Shown here piece after piece: positions 53,727 through 62,583 of a stretch of 64,000 bases of DNA. Both the position numbers and the translations under genes were made by a program. This DNA is from Vibrio sp. STUT-A11. Its GTDB lineage: Bacteria > Pseudomonadota > Gammaproteobacteria > Enterobacterales > Vibrionaceae. Where the stretch lies: assembly GCF_026000435.1 (NCBI RefSeq), contig NZ_AP026763.1, positions 1,426,001-1,490,000 of the forward strand, in the 5' to 3' direction. Under the pieces are notes generated by a model. The model was not told the DNA's origin and ran no database searches. It saw nothing but the letters and a program-made list of their open reading frames with translations. Position 1 is the stretch's first letter. The number at the start of each line of letters is the position of its first letter.

Positions 53727-54024
53727 ATTGGGTTCCTTATGTAATTAAATTACAAAATTCATCTGTAAAACTATATAGTAAAGCAAAAGTGTGATCAACA
53801 TCCGTGGTAAACTTTCATGAATGTTTAACGTATGTAAACAATGGAATGGTATGGTTAAACAACGCACATATTGAAAGAAAGTGAGTTCATTACACTAAAA
53901 TGAACATAATAAACGATCAAAGTATCAACACACTTTTCCTAATCTGACGGTAGCGTTGACACTGATCCGCCCCAGCAGTTTTGGACACCGAGTTAAGTGA
54001 GTACAATCACTAATGAGGTGAACA

Positions 54025-54309
54025 ATGACAAATAACAAAACTAGAATTAAACATTCCCCTGAATTTAAGACAGAAGCCCTGAAGCTAGCAGAGAAAGTAG
54101 GCGTTGCTGAGGCAACGAGACAGCTCGGGTTGCACGAATCCCAGATCTACGGTTGGCGTAAGGCACTTAAGAAAGACACCAGTACCAGTCAGCGTGAAAA
54201 AGATCTGGCTGCTGAAGTCGCCAAGCTCAAAAGGCAATTGGCTGAGCAAGCTGAAGAGCTAGATATCGTAAAAAAGGCCGCCACCTACTTCGCGAGAAAT
54301 CTAAAGTAG
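54025..54309 (+). CDS. IS3-family transposase OrfA
   Basis: A 94-residue HTH protein (EFKTEALKLAEKVGVAEATR, LGLHESQIYGWRKALKK) with a coiled-coil tail KLKRQLAEQAEELDIVKKA. It recognises the IS ends and regulates transposition. A slippery A AAA AAG at 54270-54276 would move ribosomes into the orfB frame by -1; from there the frame is open into orfB. This gives the usual OrfAB transposase. Confidence 0.92.
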   Translation: MTNNKTRIKHSPEFKTEALKLAEKVGVAEATRQLGLHESQIYGWRKALKKDTSTSQREKDLAAEVAKLKRQLAEQAEELDIVKKAATYFARNLK

Positions 54310-54323
54310 ATTGCTATGAATTT

Positions 54324-55175
54324 ATGCTCGAACACCTTCTGTGCTTCAATGTTGTCCGCATGACTAAGGTGTTCGAAGTTTCACGAAGTGGGTTTTATTA
54401 CTGGATTAAGCATCGCTACAAGGCCATCCAGCGCGAGGCATTACGCCAAAAGCTCGATACAAAGGTCAAAGAGGCTTTTGACAATAGTAAAGGTCGTGAT
54501 GGCTCAAGGCGCATCCAGAAAGAACTGGCGGAGAATGGTGATAGCCGTAATGTTAAAACCATTGCAGCCAGTATGAAGCGTCAGGATTTAACTCCGAAAG
54601 CGGCACGCAAGTTTAAATGCACGACGGATAGCAAGCATAAGATGTCTGTAGCACCGAACTTGCTAGCTCAGGACTTTAACGCAACGGCTCCGAATCAAAA
54701 ATGGGCAGGAGATATCACGTATATTGCCACGAGCGAAGGCTGGTTGTATCTGGCTGTCATCATCGACCTTTACTCACGACAAGTAATAGGTTGGTCAATG
54801 GATACGAGGATGACGGCAACTCTGGTCTGCGATGCATTATCAATGGCTCTGTTCCGTCGAGGGTTCCCTGAGCATGTTATTGTTCATAGTGATCGAGGTA
54901 GCCAGTATTGCTCAAAAGACTATAGGGACATAATAAGTGCTTATAATCTAGAACAAAGTATGAGTAGAAAAGGAAACTGTTGGGATAATGCGTGTGTTGA
55001 GAGCTTCTTCCATTCTATGAAAGTTGAGGCGATCCAATACGAACCGATCATGAGCAGAGATGAGATGCGCCAAACGGTCTTCGAGTACATTGAAGTTGAT
55101 TATAATCGGACAAGAAGGCACAGTGCTCTTGGGTATCTAAGCCCAGTTAACTTTGAGCAGCAAAATGTCGCTTAA
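54324..55175 (+). CDS. IS3-family transposase OrfB
   Basis: A 283-residue rve (DDE) integrase core: WAGDITYIATSEGWLYLAVI (first Asp), VIVHSDRGSQYCSKDYRD (second Asp) and ESFFHSMKVEAI (Glu), ending NRTRRHSALGYLSPVNFE. No disruption is visible. It is normally made as an OrfAB fusion by -1 frameshift at 54270, and the -1 frame is open from there. It catalyses excision as a circle and reinsertion. Confidence 0.93.
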   Translation: MLEHLLCFNVVRMTKVFEVSRSGFYYWIKHRYKAIQREALRQKLDTKVKEAFDNSKGRDGSRRIQKELAENGDSRNVKTIAASMKRQDLTPKAARKFKCTTDSKHKMSVAPNLLAQDFNATAPNQKWAGDITYIATSEGWLYLAVIIDLYSRQVIGWSMDTRMTATLVCDALSMALFRRGFPEHVIVHSDRGSQYCSKDYRDIISAYNLEQSMSRKGNCWDNACVESFFHSMKVEAIQYEPIMSRDEMRQTVFEYIEVDYNRTRRHSALGYLSPVNFEQQNVA

Positions 55176-55267
55176 TGAAGTGTCCAGTCTGGCTGGTGCA
55201 GATCAATCTAGTATGAGTTATGACATTTGAGTTAATAAAGAATGTGGTATTTTATGAAAGGTCCATA

Positions 55268-55295
55268 GAAAAGAGCCAACCTAAAAGGTTAGCTC
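55268..55295 (-). terminator. Terminator of the FG-GAP lipoprotein gene
   Basis: GAGCCAACCT (55273-55282) and AGGTTAGCTC (55286-55295) pair with a small loop. On the minus strand the stem is followed by TTTTCT. Confidence 0.75.
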
Positions 55296-55337
55296 ATTGC
55301 TAAAATGTTGAACGAGGTGTTACTCATTTTCGCTGAT

Positions 55338-58300
55338 TTAGCTACATTCTACTATGTTGATATCACCGTGGGCCCACCCAATCCCTTTTTCGTGCTTCTT
55401 ACCTTCATTGGTCACGAACTCAACAAATAAGAAGTGGAAGTTTCCATCAGGTAAATCTGCTGTTGGGATAACTAAAGGGTTGGTAAGGTCGAAGACCACA
55501 TCGACAGAGCCAGAAACAGTTTCTGCCGAGTCTGCATGGTAAATGATGTAGTCATTTACTAATCCCCAGCTTGCATCCATCTGTCTTAAGCGGAATGTAA
55601 GTCCATTTTCATTTACGGTCGAACCAGAGCCTGCATGATAGTTTGCAATAACGCTCAAAGGCTGGTTGGTACATAGCGGAGACCCCATGTATTTATTGTT
55701 GTCATCAAATGTCACGCTCGCTTCAAACCAATCTTCTATATCTATACTTAAAGTGTCTGTCACCGCGCCCGGTTGGTGAGCGCCATTTGCGCTGGCTGTG
55801 ATTTGGACTGAGCCTGCCTTGATCGCGTTGACAACGCCATCAACAGAGACAGTGGCCGTTGTGTTATCTGAAGAAGACCATGTCACGGAAGTATCATCAG
55901 GTGATTTACCAGGCTCACTTGAAGTTAGTTCTACAGACAGTGTAGCGCTTTGACCTACGTAAATTGGATCTGTCTCGTTCACGACTGAAATATCAGTTGC
56001 GTAGATAGGGTCAAAATCCCCTGAGCGAATAAGAAGTGATGATGACACTTGTTCCGCAACGCTTGATTGAACCAAAATTTCTGCATCACCAATGGCGAGA
56101 GCAGTAACAAGTCCGCTATCAGAAACGCTTGCAACGGATGGATCGCTTGACTTGAAAGTGACCACTGGATTGGCATTGAGTGGCGTGAATGAAGGCGTAA
56201 TTTGATAGGTGGCTCCCGGGCGCAGTTTACGTTCGTCAGCACCCAAGCTAATACTCTCAGGAACTGGCATATCTGCATCGTCGCTAGACACTCGCTCGTT
56301 TATCATGACATCGTTGAGATAAACGGCCTCACCATTACGCCAAGTCACTTTGATTTCTTCAATGGTCTGATTCTTACCTAGGCCAAAATGAACTGTATTG
56401 AGCAAACTCTGTGAGAAGTTTTCACCCGCAGACCCGACTCTTCGCGTGTATGACTTGCTTTCTGTCGTGACAGTGACAACGGCTGACATCGGGTCGATGT
56501 TATGTAATGGGCTGTAACCTACGTGGACAAGGGAGTGGTTGCCAACGTTTTGTGTCTGGTTTTTATATAAATACCAGATACCGTCTTCGCTGCCGTTGAG
56601 TAGATCTACTTTACCATCTCGAGTAAGAGCAAAGGCTTGCCCCATGTCTCCATGACCTGAGTCGTTAACATCATGTGCACCATGCATTTGGGTAATTTCA
56701 AATTGTCCCTCTCCATCATTGATAAGAAGGTAATCGGTCACACGTTCTTTTAAGTATCCATAGCGATGAACAAAAATATCGTTGTGTCCACTATTATTGA
56801 AGTCGCCGTATGTTACGCCCCAGTGATTGCCACCTTTAGGTAGGTTCCACTCAGCGGACTCCTCGACAAACCTGCCATCACGATTGACTAAAAGAACATC
56901 TTGCTGATTACGGTTTTGTGGTTGCCAATCAACATTCACATCTTTGATATCATCCATGGTAAATGCGACCTGCCAGAATACATCCCCATTCTTAACCCAT
57001 TCAACGTTCCACGTATTGTCACCGATATACCCAATATAGATACCATTTTCATCGCGCTCTGACGGCCAGCCAATTGCACTGTCCGGGGTGATTTCTAAGT
57101 CATCAGGAAGAGTGTAATAGTCTTCTACTTTCACAACTTCATGAGCTGTCTTCTGTTCGCCAAGCATGATAGGGAAGCCACCATCGTACTGTCGATAAGT
57201 AAGGTGAAGATCTTTAAGAGTGAATCCATCCTCTACGGTCAACTGCATGGTTCTTCGCCCTTTATTGCCATCATCGTTAAGATTGAGTGTTTGAGCAATA
57301 GGGTTAAAGTCTAGTGAGCGATTAGATAATTGATAATGTGGCAAGCCTTTTGAGAGGTATATGTCGGGTAAGCCATTTCCTGTCACATCGACATCTGCAG
57401 CAGCTTGAACCTGCCAAGTTTGACGGACATTTTCTGGAAGTACGCTATCGGTGACATCCGTAAATGTGAAGTCACCATTGCCTTTCCATAGCGTCATAGG
57501 TGTCAAAAAGAGTAGGTCATCTATGCCATCACCATCAAAATCGAGCACAAGAGCACGCTCAGTATTGGCTTTTTCGATACCGGGAACATCAATGCGGCTA
57601 AAGGTACCATCTTGATTGTTTTTGTAGAAAAGGTGCTGTGCACCACTGCCGCCGTTGATCCCTTCAGCATTTATAAATACAAGGTCAAGATACCCGTTAC
57701 CATTCATATCTAAGAAACGTGCCCCACGTCCCCTAGCGCTCTCTGTTATCCCAACTTCTTGATAAGACTCGGTTAGCTTGCCTTCTTCATTCACAAAAAA
57801 GTCAGGGTAAGATGGAGTGGTTCCATTACCGCCACCTCGTGTAACAATAATGCCTAAATCACCTGAGTGGTTATAGTCTGCTGCTGCCGTACCATGCATA
57901 TCACCCCAAGAGAGTGAGCCATCCCAACCTCCGTTTTCTACCGTAAAGGTACCATCTTGATTGTTCCAGTAGAGTTGGTTCGTTGGGCGCCAGTTATGGT
58001 TGTTAAGAATAATATCGTAATAGCCGTTGTTGTTGATATCAGCAACCGTAGGGCCGCCATATTTGGGGAGATCGTCTTGGTCAGCAATACCAGATTCCCC
58101 GGCGATGTCTTTGAATTGAGGTAGGAGAATATCTGGACGCTCTGCGAATTCAAGCTTATTTACAGTGATATCGCTACCGCGTGCCATAACCTTAATGTTC
58201 TTTACACCCGTAGAGCCAACGTCAACAAGCGCATTGATGTAGTTGATACCCGTTGAAGGGACGTCGATGTTGTCTATGGCCAACTTGTCATCAATATAGA

Positions 58301-58538
58301 GTGATAAATTCGCAAATTCACTCTCGATATCCAGCTCTAAATTAACTCTTTGTATTAGTGATCCTGCAACATCCCTTTGTACGGTTACTGGATCGAAAAT
58401 ACCGACTGTAAATGAACCATCAGATGGAGGAGGCGTCTCTTCAGTGTTATCACTGCCACATCCTACGAGTATGGAGATAGTACTCGCGAACAATGTCAAC
58501 TGGAAGCACCTGTTAAGGTCTTTCATTGTGTAGGGCAT
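55338..58538 (-). CDS. Large outer-surface lipoprotein with FG-GAP/VCBS repeats, UnbV/ASPIC and Big domains
   Basis: The 1066-residue protein opens with a lipoprotein signal (lipobox ISILVGC, Cys27) and a Pro/Ser linker. Then come several FG-GAP/VCBS beta-propeller repeats with calcium-type DxNxNGxxD loops (VADINNNGYYDIIL, AADVDVTGNGLPDIYL, YGDFNNSGHNDIFV), an ASPIC/UnbV-like domain (VGYSPLHNIDPMSAVVTVTT) and two Big_2-like domains with the marks VASVSDSGLVTALAIGDAEI and ATVSVDGVVNAIKAGSVQI. A beta-sandwich tail follows. Such proteins are found at the cell surface and are common near marine polysaccharide clusters, so glycan or calcium binding is plausible. It has a good ribosome-binding site and sits beside the ABC importer. 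Confidence 0.8.
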   Translation of the reverse strand: MPYTMKDLNRCFQLTLFASTISILVGCGSDNTEETPPPSDGSFTVGIFDPVTVQRDVAGSLIQRVNLELDIESEFANLSLYIDDKLAIDNIDVPSTGINYINALVDVGSTGVKNIKVMARGSDITVNKLEFAERPDILLPQFKDIAGESGIADQDDLPKYGGPTVADINNNGYYDIILNNHNWRPTNQLYWNNQDGTFTVENGGWDGSLSWGDMHGTAAADYNHSGDLGIIVTRGGGNGTTPSYPDFFVNEEGKLTESYQEVGITESARGRGARFLDMNGNGYLDLVFINAEGINGGSGAQHLFYKNNQDGTFSRIDVPGIEKANTERALVLDFDGDGIDDLLFLTPMTLWKGNGDFTFTDVTDSVLPENVRQTWQVQAAADVDVTGNGLPDIYLSKGLPHYQLSNRSLDFNPIAQTLNLNDDGNKGRRTMQLTVEDGFTLKDLHLTYRQYDGGFPIMLGEQKTAHEVVKVEDYYTLPDDLEITPDSAIGWPSERDENGIYIGYIGDNTWNVEWVKNGDVFWQVAFTMDDIKDVNVDWQPQNRNQQDVLLVNRDGRFVEESAEWNLPKGGNHWGVTYGDFNNSGHNDIFVHRYGYLKERVTDYLLINDGEGQFEITQMHGAHDVNDSGHGDMGQAFALTRDGKVDLLNGSEDGIWYLYKNQTQNVGNHSLVHVGYSPLHNIDPMSAVVTVTTESKSYTRRVGSAGENFSQSLLNTVHFGLGKNQTIEEIKVTWRNGEAVYLNDVMINERVSSDDADMPVPESISLGADERKLRPGATYQITPSFTPLNANPVVTFKSSDPSVASVSDSGLVTALAIGDAEILVQSSVAEQVSSSLLIRSGDFDPIYATDISVVNETDPIYVGQSATLSVELTSSEPGKSPDDTSVTWSSSDNTTATVSVDGVVNAIKAGSVQITASANGAHQPGAVTDTLSIDIEDWFEASVTFDDNNKYMGSPLCTNQPLSVIANYHAGSGSTVNENGLTFRLRQMDASWGLVNDYIIYHADSAETVSGSVDVVFDLTNPLVIPTADLPDGNFHFLFVEFVTNEGKKHEKGIGWAHGDINIVECS

Positions 58539-58648
58539 ATATTTTCCTTGTTATGAATATAAGAAGTGAACGTTTGCTCACTATTGATTTAATACTTTGG
58601 ATAAACAATGAGCAATATTGGTCTGTTATTTGTGCGGGATTGATCAAA

Positions 58649-58662
58649 ATTGGTGAACCTTT
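58649..58662. promoter_or_regulatory. Possible UxuR-type box between the two divergent lipoprotein genes
   Basis: ATTGGTGAACCTTT keeps the left arm and ACC of the right arm, with two mismatches. It lies about 110 bases from each start codon. Weaker than the other boxes. Confidence 0.4.
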
Positions 58663-58780
58663 ATTGTGGTGTAAGTCTAAGTTTTGCTGTGACCAACTCG
58701 CGAATTTTGTGAATATTAGCCATGTTAATGAGGTGGATAATAGGCTGTTTATAGATGCCAAACATAGGTGTAACTTATTA

Positions 58781-59209
58781 ATGAAAATAAACAAAACTAT
58801 CAGAGGACTGTTGTTTGTGTCTCTGGCATTCAGTGTGCCAGTGACCGCTTGTAATGATGGTCGCTTTCATGCAAGTGGTGATATGAAATTTAGTAGACCA
58901 ATTCCTTTGCCTGAGGGAATAAAAATATCAACGCCACGTGTATTGGAATTGAAAGACAAGCAGTTTTCTTATGATGTTATGATCGAGGCAGAGTATCCTA
59001 TCGAGGAGTTGGCCGTAAAGGTAACCCCTGGACCTGGCGTGATACCCAATGAAGCCTCTTTTGGTGTGTTTGAAGATCAGACACAGCTGACAGTCACTGG
59101 CAAGGCATTGGCGAATGTGATGACGGTGACATCGGTTCAAGTGATTGGGGTATATCAAGGAGAGCCATTCAATGCTTATCGGTTTGTCACAGCCAAACCG
59201 GTGAAGTAA
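58781..59209 (+). CDS. Small lipoprotein of unknown function
   Basis: The best start is the ATG at 58781 (142 residues), which opens a signal sequence (KTIRGLLFVSLAFSVPVTAC) whose Cys sits in a lipobox-like VTAC. The longer frame from 58526 has no signal and runs over the promoter region of the divergent gene. The mature part is predicted as a beta domain (KISTPRVLELKDKQFSYDVM; ALANVMTVTSVQVIGVYQG). No family recognised. It is divergent from the FG-GAP lipoprotein and convergent with the binding-protein gene. Confidence 0.6.
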   Translation: MKINKTIRGLLFVSLAFSVPVTACNDGRFHASGDMKFSRPIPLPEGIKISTPRVLELKDKQFSYDVMIEAEYPIEELAVKVTPGPGVIPNEASFGVFEDQTQLTVTGKALANVMTVTSVQVIGVYQGEPFNAYRFVTAKPVK

Positions 59210-59220
59210 CGAAAAGAAAA

Positions 59221-59252
59221 ATCAGGGCGAATGTTAAGTCATTCGCCCTGAT
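59221..59252. terminator. Bidirectional terminator
   Basis: Perfect 13-bp arms ATCAGGGCGAATG and CATTCGCCCTGAT around TTAAGT, with A's before and T's after. It lies between convergent genes and can serve both. Confidence 0.88.
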
Positions 59253-59304
59253 TTAATGTTGGCGCTGAAGTTTATTTACAGCAGCGCCTTACTTAATTAC
59301 TCAA

Positions 59305-60558
59305 TTACTTAAGATTTTTAGCCACCGTACGGTCCCAACGTTCTAAGATCTTGGTGTAATCTTGGTCAGGTTTTAGCATGAATGCTGTTATATCATTTGG
59401 CATATCAGCCCCCAAATTCGCAGGGATGTTTCCAACAGGGAACGTAACCAGTTGGCCGGCAGAGCGAGCATCTTCATAAGGTTTGGCTAACTCAGGCACC
59501 CCAGAAGTACCGCCCGCGAGAGTCGTGATCGCGGTATCGGCTTCTAGATAGACTTTTAAGTTGTCATCATTCATCCAGAAATCGATCCATTTCTTCGCGG
59601 CTTCCACTTCACCCGAATCTTTTGGAATCGCCCAACCTGGGCCGTTGTAGTCCATAACAATACCTTTATCGCCGTTCACTGCCGGGAACGGGTGTAAAGA
59701 GAAGTGCTCAGGAAGTGAATCGTTTGAGAATGGAGTAATGTTCCACATACCTTGTGGCAGCATAGCAACACGGCCAGATTGGAATGTCGTTAGCGCCACT
59801 GACCACGGGTCAGTACCCGCCGAAACCATCGGGTTAAAACACTTGGCATCAATCATCTTTCTAAAGCCTTCAAAGGCATTTTTCATTGATTCATCGTCGG
59901 CAAACTTCGCTTCACCACTCACAAATTTGTCCATACGAGACAGATCTGGGTTATTACCATCGGCCAGTGCCATGGTCAAAAAGTAGACATAAGGGGTCCA
60001 GCCACCATTGTTTGCTGCAAGTAGCATTGGCTGAATCCCTTTGTCATTCAGCGCTGTACAAGCTTGAACTAACTCATCAACGGTTTGTGGGTAGCTTTTG
60101 ATACCGGCGTCTTCAAACAAGTCGTTATTCACAAACACACCCATACCTGAAACTTGGAGCATTGAGTAATAAACGGTCTCATCAAGGCCAAGGTAAGGTT
60201 GAAGTTTAGGTTGTACACGTTCGACAAACGGGAGGTCATTGAGTGGCATTAACTGACCATTGCCACCCCAGTGTTGGATAAACTCACGGTCAACCATCAC
60301 GACATCGGGTGGTGAACCTGCCTGCATGCGAGCAGGGATACTCGTCACCATGTCATTACGAGCCATGTAATTGAGCTTTACTTTGATATCAGGGTTTGCT
60401 TTTTCGAATCGCTCGATGATTAACGGGAAGTTAGCGACTTCTGCGCCAGCGCCTTTCCAGCTAGAGACTTCAAGTTCGATTTGTTTTGCTGCCACGTTGC
60501 TGGTGGCAAGTAAACAAGCAGTAATTGCAGTGGCAAGAGAGAGTTGTTTTAGTTCCAT
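59305..60558 (-). CDS. ABC transporter sugar-binding protein (second copy)
   Basis: The 417-residue periplasmic protein has a cleavable signal peptide (about 1-24, ending NVAA) and the SBP family 1 fold. Stretches such as LNYMARNDMVTSIPARMQAG, DVVMVDREFIQHW and GTDPWSVALTTFQSG are shared word for word with the protein at 62584-63837; the two are clear paralogs of equal length. It lies downstream of both permeases, after a hairpin. The pair may bind oligosaccharides of different size or sulfation. Ligand not known; agar oligosaccharides fit the context. Confidence 0.92.
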   Translation of the reverse strand: MELKQLSLATAITACLLATSNVAAKQIELEVSSWKGAGAEVANFPLIIERFEKANPDIKVKLNYMARNDMVTSIPARMQAGSPPDVVMVDREFIQHWGGNGQLMPLNDLPFVERVQPKLQPYLGLDETVYYSMLQVSGMGVFVNNDLFEDAGIKSYPQTVDELVQACTALNDKGIQPMLLAANNGGWTPYVYFLTMALADGNNPDLSRMDKFVSGEAKFADDESMKNAFEGFRKMIDAKCFNPMVSAGTDPWSVALTTFQSGRVAMLPQGMWNITPFSNDSLPEHFSLHPFPAVNGDKGIVMDYNGPGWAIPKDSGEVEAAKKWIDFWMNDDNLKVYLEADTAITTLAGGTSGVPELAKPYEDARSAGQLVTFPVGNIPANLGADMPNDITAFMLKPDQDYTKILERWDRTVAKNLK

Positions 60559-60718
60559 GTTATTAGTTTTCCTTGAATCGTTATTGGATAAATACTTGAT
60601 AGTCTATACAAAATATTCAAATAGCGCTGGGCGCAATGTACTACTAAAAACATAATTATTATTGGATGTAGCGGTGTAGCTTAATAGAGATCTATGAGTG
60701 TGTTTTCTGCTAGAAAGT

Positions 60719-60742
60719 GAGCAAGGCAGGAATGCCTTGCTC
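60719..60742. repeat. Intercistronic hairpin between permease and second binding protein
   Basis: Perfect arms GAGCAAGGCA and TGCCTTGCTC around a 4-base loop. It may act as partial terminator or 3' stabiliser that sets relative expression. Confidence 0.65.
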
Positions 60743-60749
60743 TGTTGGG

Positions 60750-61649
60750 TTATTTCACAGCACCTGCTGTCATACCATTTACAATCTGCTTAGATAATGT
60801 AAAGAACACAACAAGAAGTGGAAGTGATGCAAGCACTGCTGCAGGGAACAACTGTGTTGGATCAACAGAGTAGGTTCCTAAGAAGCGCAGTACGGCTGGC
60901 ATAATGGTTAACTTGCTTTCCGTTGTGATGAAGAGCAGTGGGTTAACCACATCATTCCAAACACCTAAAGTGATAAAGATCGCTAGTGTACCTGTAATTG
61001 GCTTAAGCATAGGGAAGATGATGTACCAGTAAGTCTTTAAGAATGTCGCCCCATCAAGTGTCGCAGCTTCTTCAAGCTCTTTCGGTATGGCTTTCATAAA
61101 ACTAGTGTAGAAGAAGACACCTAACGGCAAGTGACCAACGGTATACACCAAAATCAGACCGAAGTAAGTATCTAGTAGGCCTAAATCACGAATGAATAGG
61201 TATAGCGGTGTTAGGGCCGCAAATGGTGGGATCACCATGCCTAGCATGAAGAAAATGTAAGCGATATTGCTCACTCGGCTACGAATTCTTGCTAGCGGGT
61301 AAGCAGCAAGCGAAGAGAGAATAGCCACAGAGAAGATAGTAGCAACAGTTATTCCGATAGTATTAAATACAGTACCAAAGTAGTTCATGTCAGCAATAAC
61401 ATTCACGTAGTTCGAGAAATGCAATTCTGTCGGCAACGCGAGAGGATCAAGCATAATTTCTCTACGGCTTCTGAATGACATAAACACCATATAGAAAACA
61501 GGAGAGAGAATGATGAACGTGACCGCGAACATCAGTGAAATCAAAAGCCCCTGTTTTACGTTGCGCGGCGAAAGAAGCTTTTTTTTACGTGTTGCTGTTG
61601 ACTGGTCTGCGGTCTTTGTTGGCAGTTTATTGGATGTAATACTACTCAT
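60750..61649 (-). CDS. ABC sugar transporter permease (MalG-like)
   Basis: The 299-residue protein has six hydrophobic segments and the EAA loop EELEEAATLDGATFLKTYW, which contacts the ATPase, at about residues 190-210. It is of the MalG/carbohydrate uptake CUT1 type. Its start overlaps the stop of the MalF-like gene. The N-terminal 30 residues are basic and cytoplasmic. Together with the other permease it forms the membrane channel. Confidence 0.92.
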   Translation of the reverse strand: MSSITSNKLPTKTADQSTATRKKKLLSPRNVKQGLLISLMFAVTFIILSPVFYMVFMSFRSRREIMLDPLALPTELHFSNYVNVIADMNYFGTVFNTIGITVATIFSVAILSSLAAYPLARIRSRVSNIAYIFFMLGMVIPPFAALTPLYLFIRDLGLLDTYFGLILVYTVGHLPLGVFFYTSFMKAIPKELEEAATLDGATFLKTYWYIIFPMLKPITGTLAIFITLGVWNDVVNPLLFITTESKLTIMPAVLRFLGTYSVDPTQLFPAAVLASLPLLVVFFTLSKQIVNGMTAGAVK

Positions 61650-62515
61650 TAGATACGGTCCTCACGAGCTCGTAGGTAACTGTTTTGAATAATAGTAATC
61701 AGAGCTACCAGTACAATCATGACCACTGACAGAGCTGCTGCAGAGCCATATTTAAAGTCTTGGAAGATGAGCTGGAAGATCTTAAGGCCTAGCGTCATCG
61801 TTGCGTAATCTGGACCACCACCTGTCATGATGAATGGGAACTCGAATGATTTAAGAGTACCGATCGTAGCAAGCGTAATATTGACAGTAATCGCTGGGGC
61901 AAGCAGTGGAATATCAATATGGAAGAACGACTTGATTGGTGATACACCATCCACACGCGCTGCGTCTTTCACTTCGGTTGAAATACCCGCGTAACCTGCT
62001 AAGAAAATAGCGGTCGAGTAACCGACAAACATCCATACGTGAACAGCGGCAACAGAGAATAGGGCAATGGAAGAGTCTCCAAGCCAAATTTGCTGCATGC
62101 TACCCATGCCGAATGAAGCCAGAAGCTCGTTTAAGCCTCCACCCATTGGTGCATAAAGGTACTGCCATACATAACCTGCAATCACTAGCGACAGCATTGA
62201 AGGTACAAGTAGGGCAGTACGTAATGCATCGCGCACTGCGGGAATACTGTTTAAGATGGCGGCAAAAATCAGCCCCAACCCGTTTTGGAACACGACGACG
62301 ACAATACCGTAGATCATGGTATTTTTCAGCACCTGAACATAGCGCTGATCGGAGAATATCTCACGATAATTATCTAAACCAACCCATGTTGCTTCACCAA
62401 CACCAGCATACTCTGTCATCGACAATGAAATCCCCTTGAACACTGGATAGATAGTGAACATGAGATACAAAAATAGAGCCGGAATAAGGAAATACAACCT
62501 TTTATCGACTTTCAT
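61649..62515 (-). CDS. ABC sugar transporter permease (MalF-like)
   Basis: Started at ATG 62515, which has GAGGG before it (the TTG at 62530 does not), the protein has 288 residues, six hydrophobic segments and the EAA loop EVKDAARVDGVSPIKSFFHI. CUT1 type, partner of the MalG-like permease with which it overlaps. It is 69 bases after the first binding protein; a strong hairpin lies between them. No ATP-binding subunit gene is in the window, so the ATPase lies beyond the right edge or is shared. Confidence 0.92.
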   Translation of the reverse strand: MKVDKRLYFLIPALFLYLMFTIYPVFKGISLSMTEYAGVGEATWVGLDNYREIFSDQRYVQVLKNTMIYGIVVVVFQNGLGLIFAAILNSIPAVRDALRTALLVPSMLSLVIAGYVWQYLYAPMGGGLNELLASFGMGSMQQIWLGDSSIALFSVAAVHVWMFVGYSTAIFLAGYAGISTEVKDAARVDGVSPIKSFFHIDIPLLAPAITVNITLATIGTLKSFEFPFIMTGGGPDYATMTLGLKIFQLIFQDFKYGSAAALSVVMIVLVALITIIQNSYLRAREDRI

Positions 62516-62549
62516 AACTACAACCCTCAATTAGCCTATGGGCAAAGAC

Positions 62550-62573
62550 GGCAGCTATAAAGGTATAGCTGCC
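62550..62573. repeat. Intercistronic hairpin after the first binding-protein gene
   Basis: Perfect arms GGCAGCTATA and TATAGCTGCC around AAGG. Such hairpins between malE-like and malF-like genes usually protect the abundant binding-protein mRNA. Confidence 0.7.
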
Positions 62574-62583
62574 AAACAAGCAA

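Larger units (their letters stand above)
53963..55205 (+). mobile_element. IS3-family insertion sequence, apparently intact
   Basis: 1243 bp between imperfect terminal repeats: TGATCCGCCCCAGC... at 53963-53996 and, inverted, at 55172-55205 (shared TGATC, GC, CCAGC, TGGACAC, TTAA). No target-site duplication is obvious. It encodes orfA and orfB with a slippery A6G at 54270-54276. Relics of the same or a close element occur at 13189 and 20630. Confidence 0.9.
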
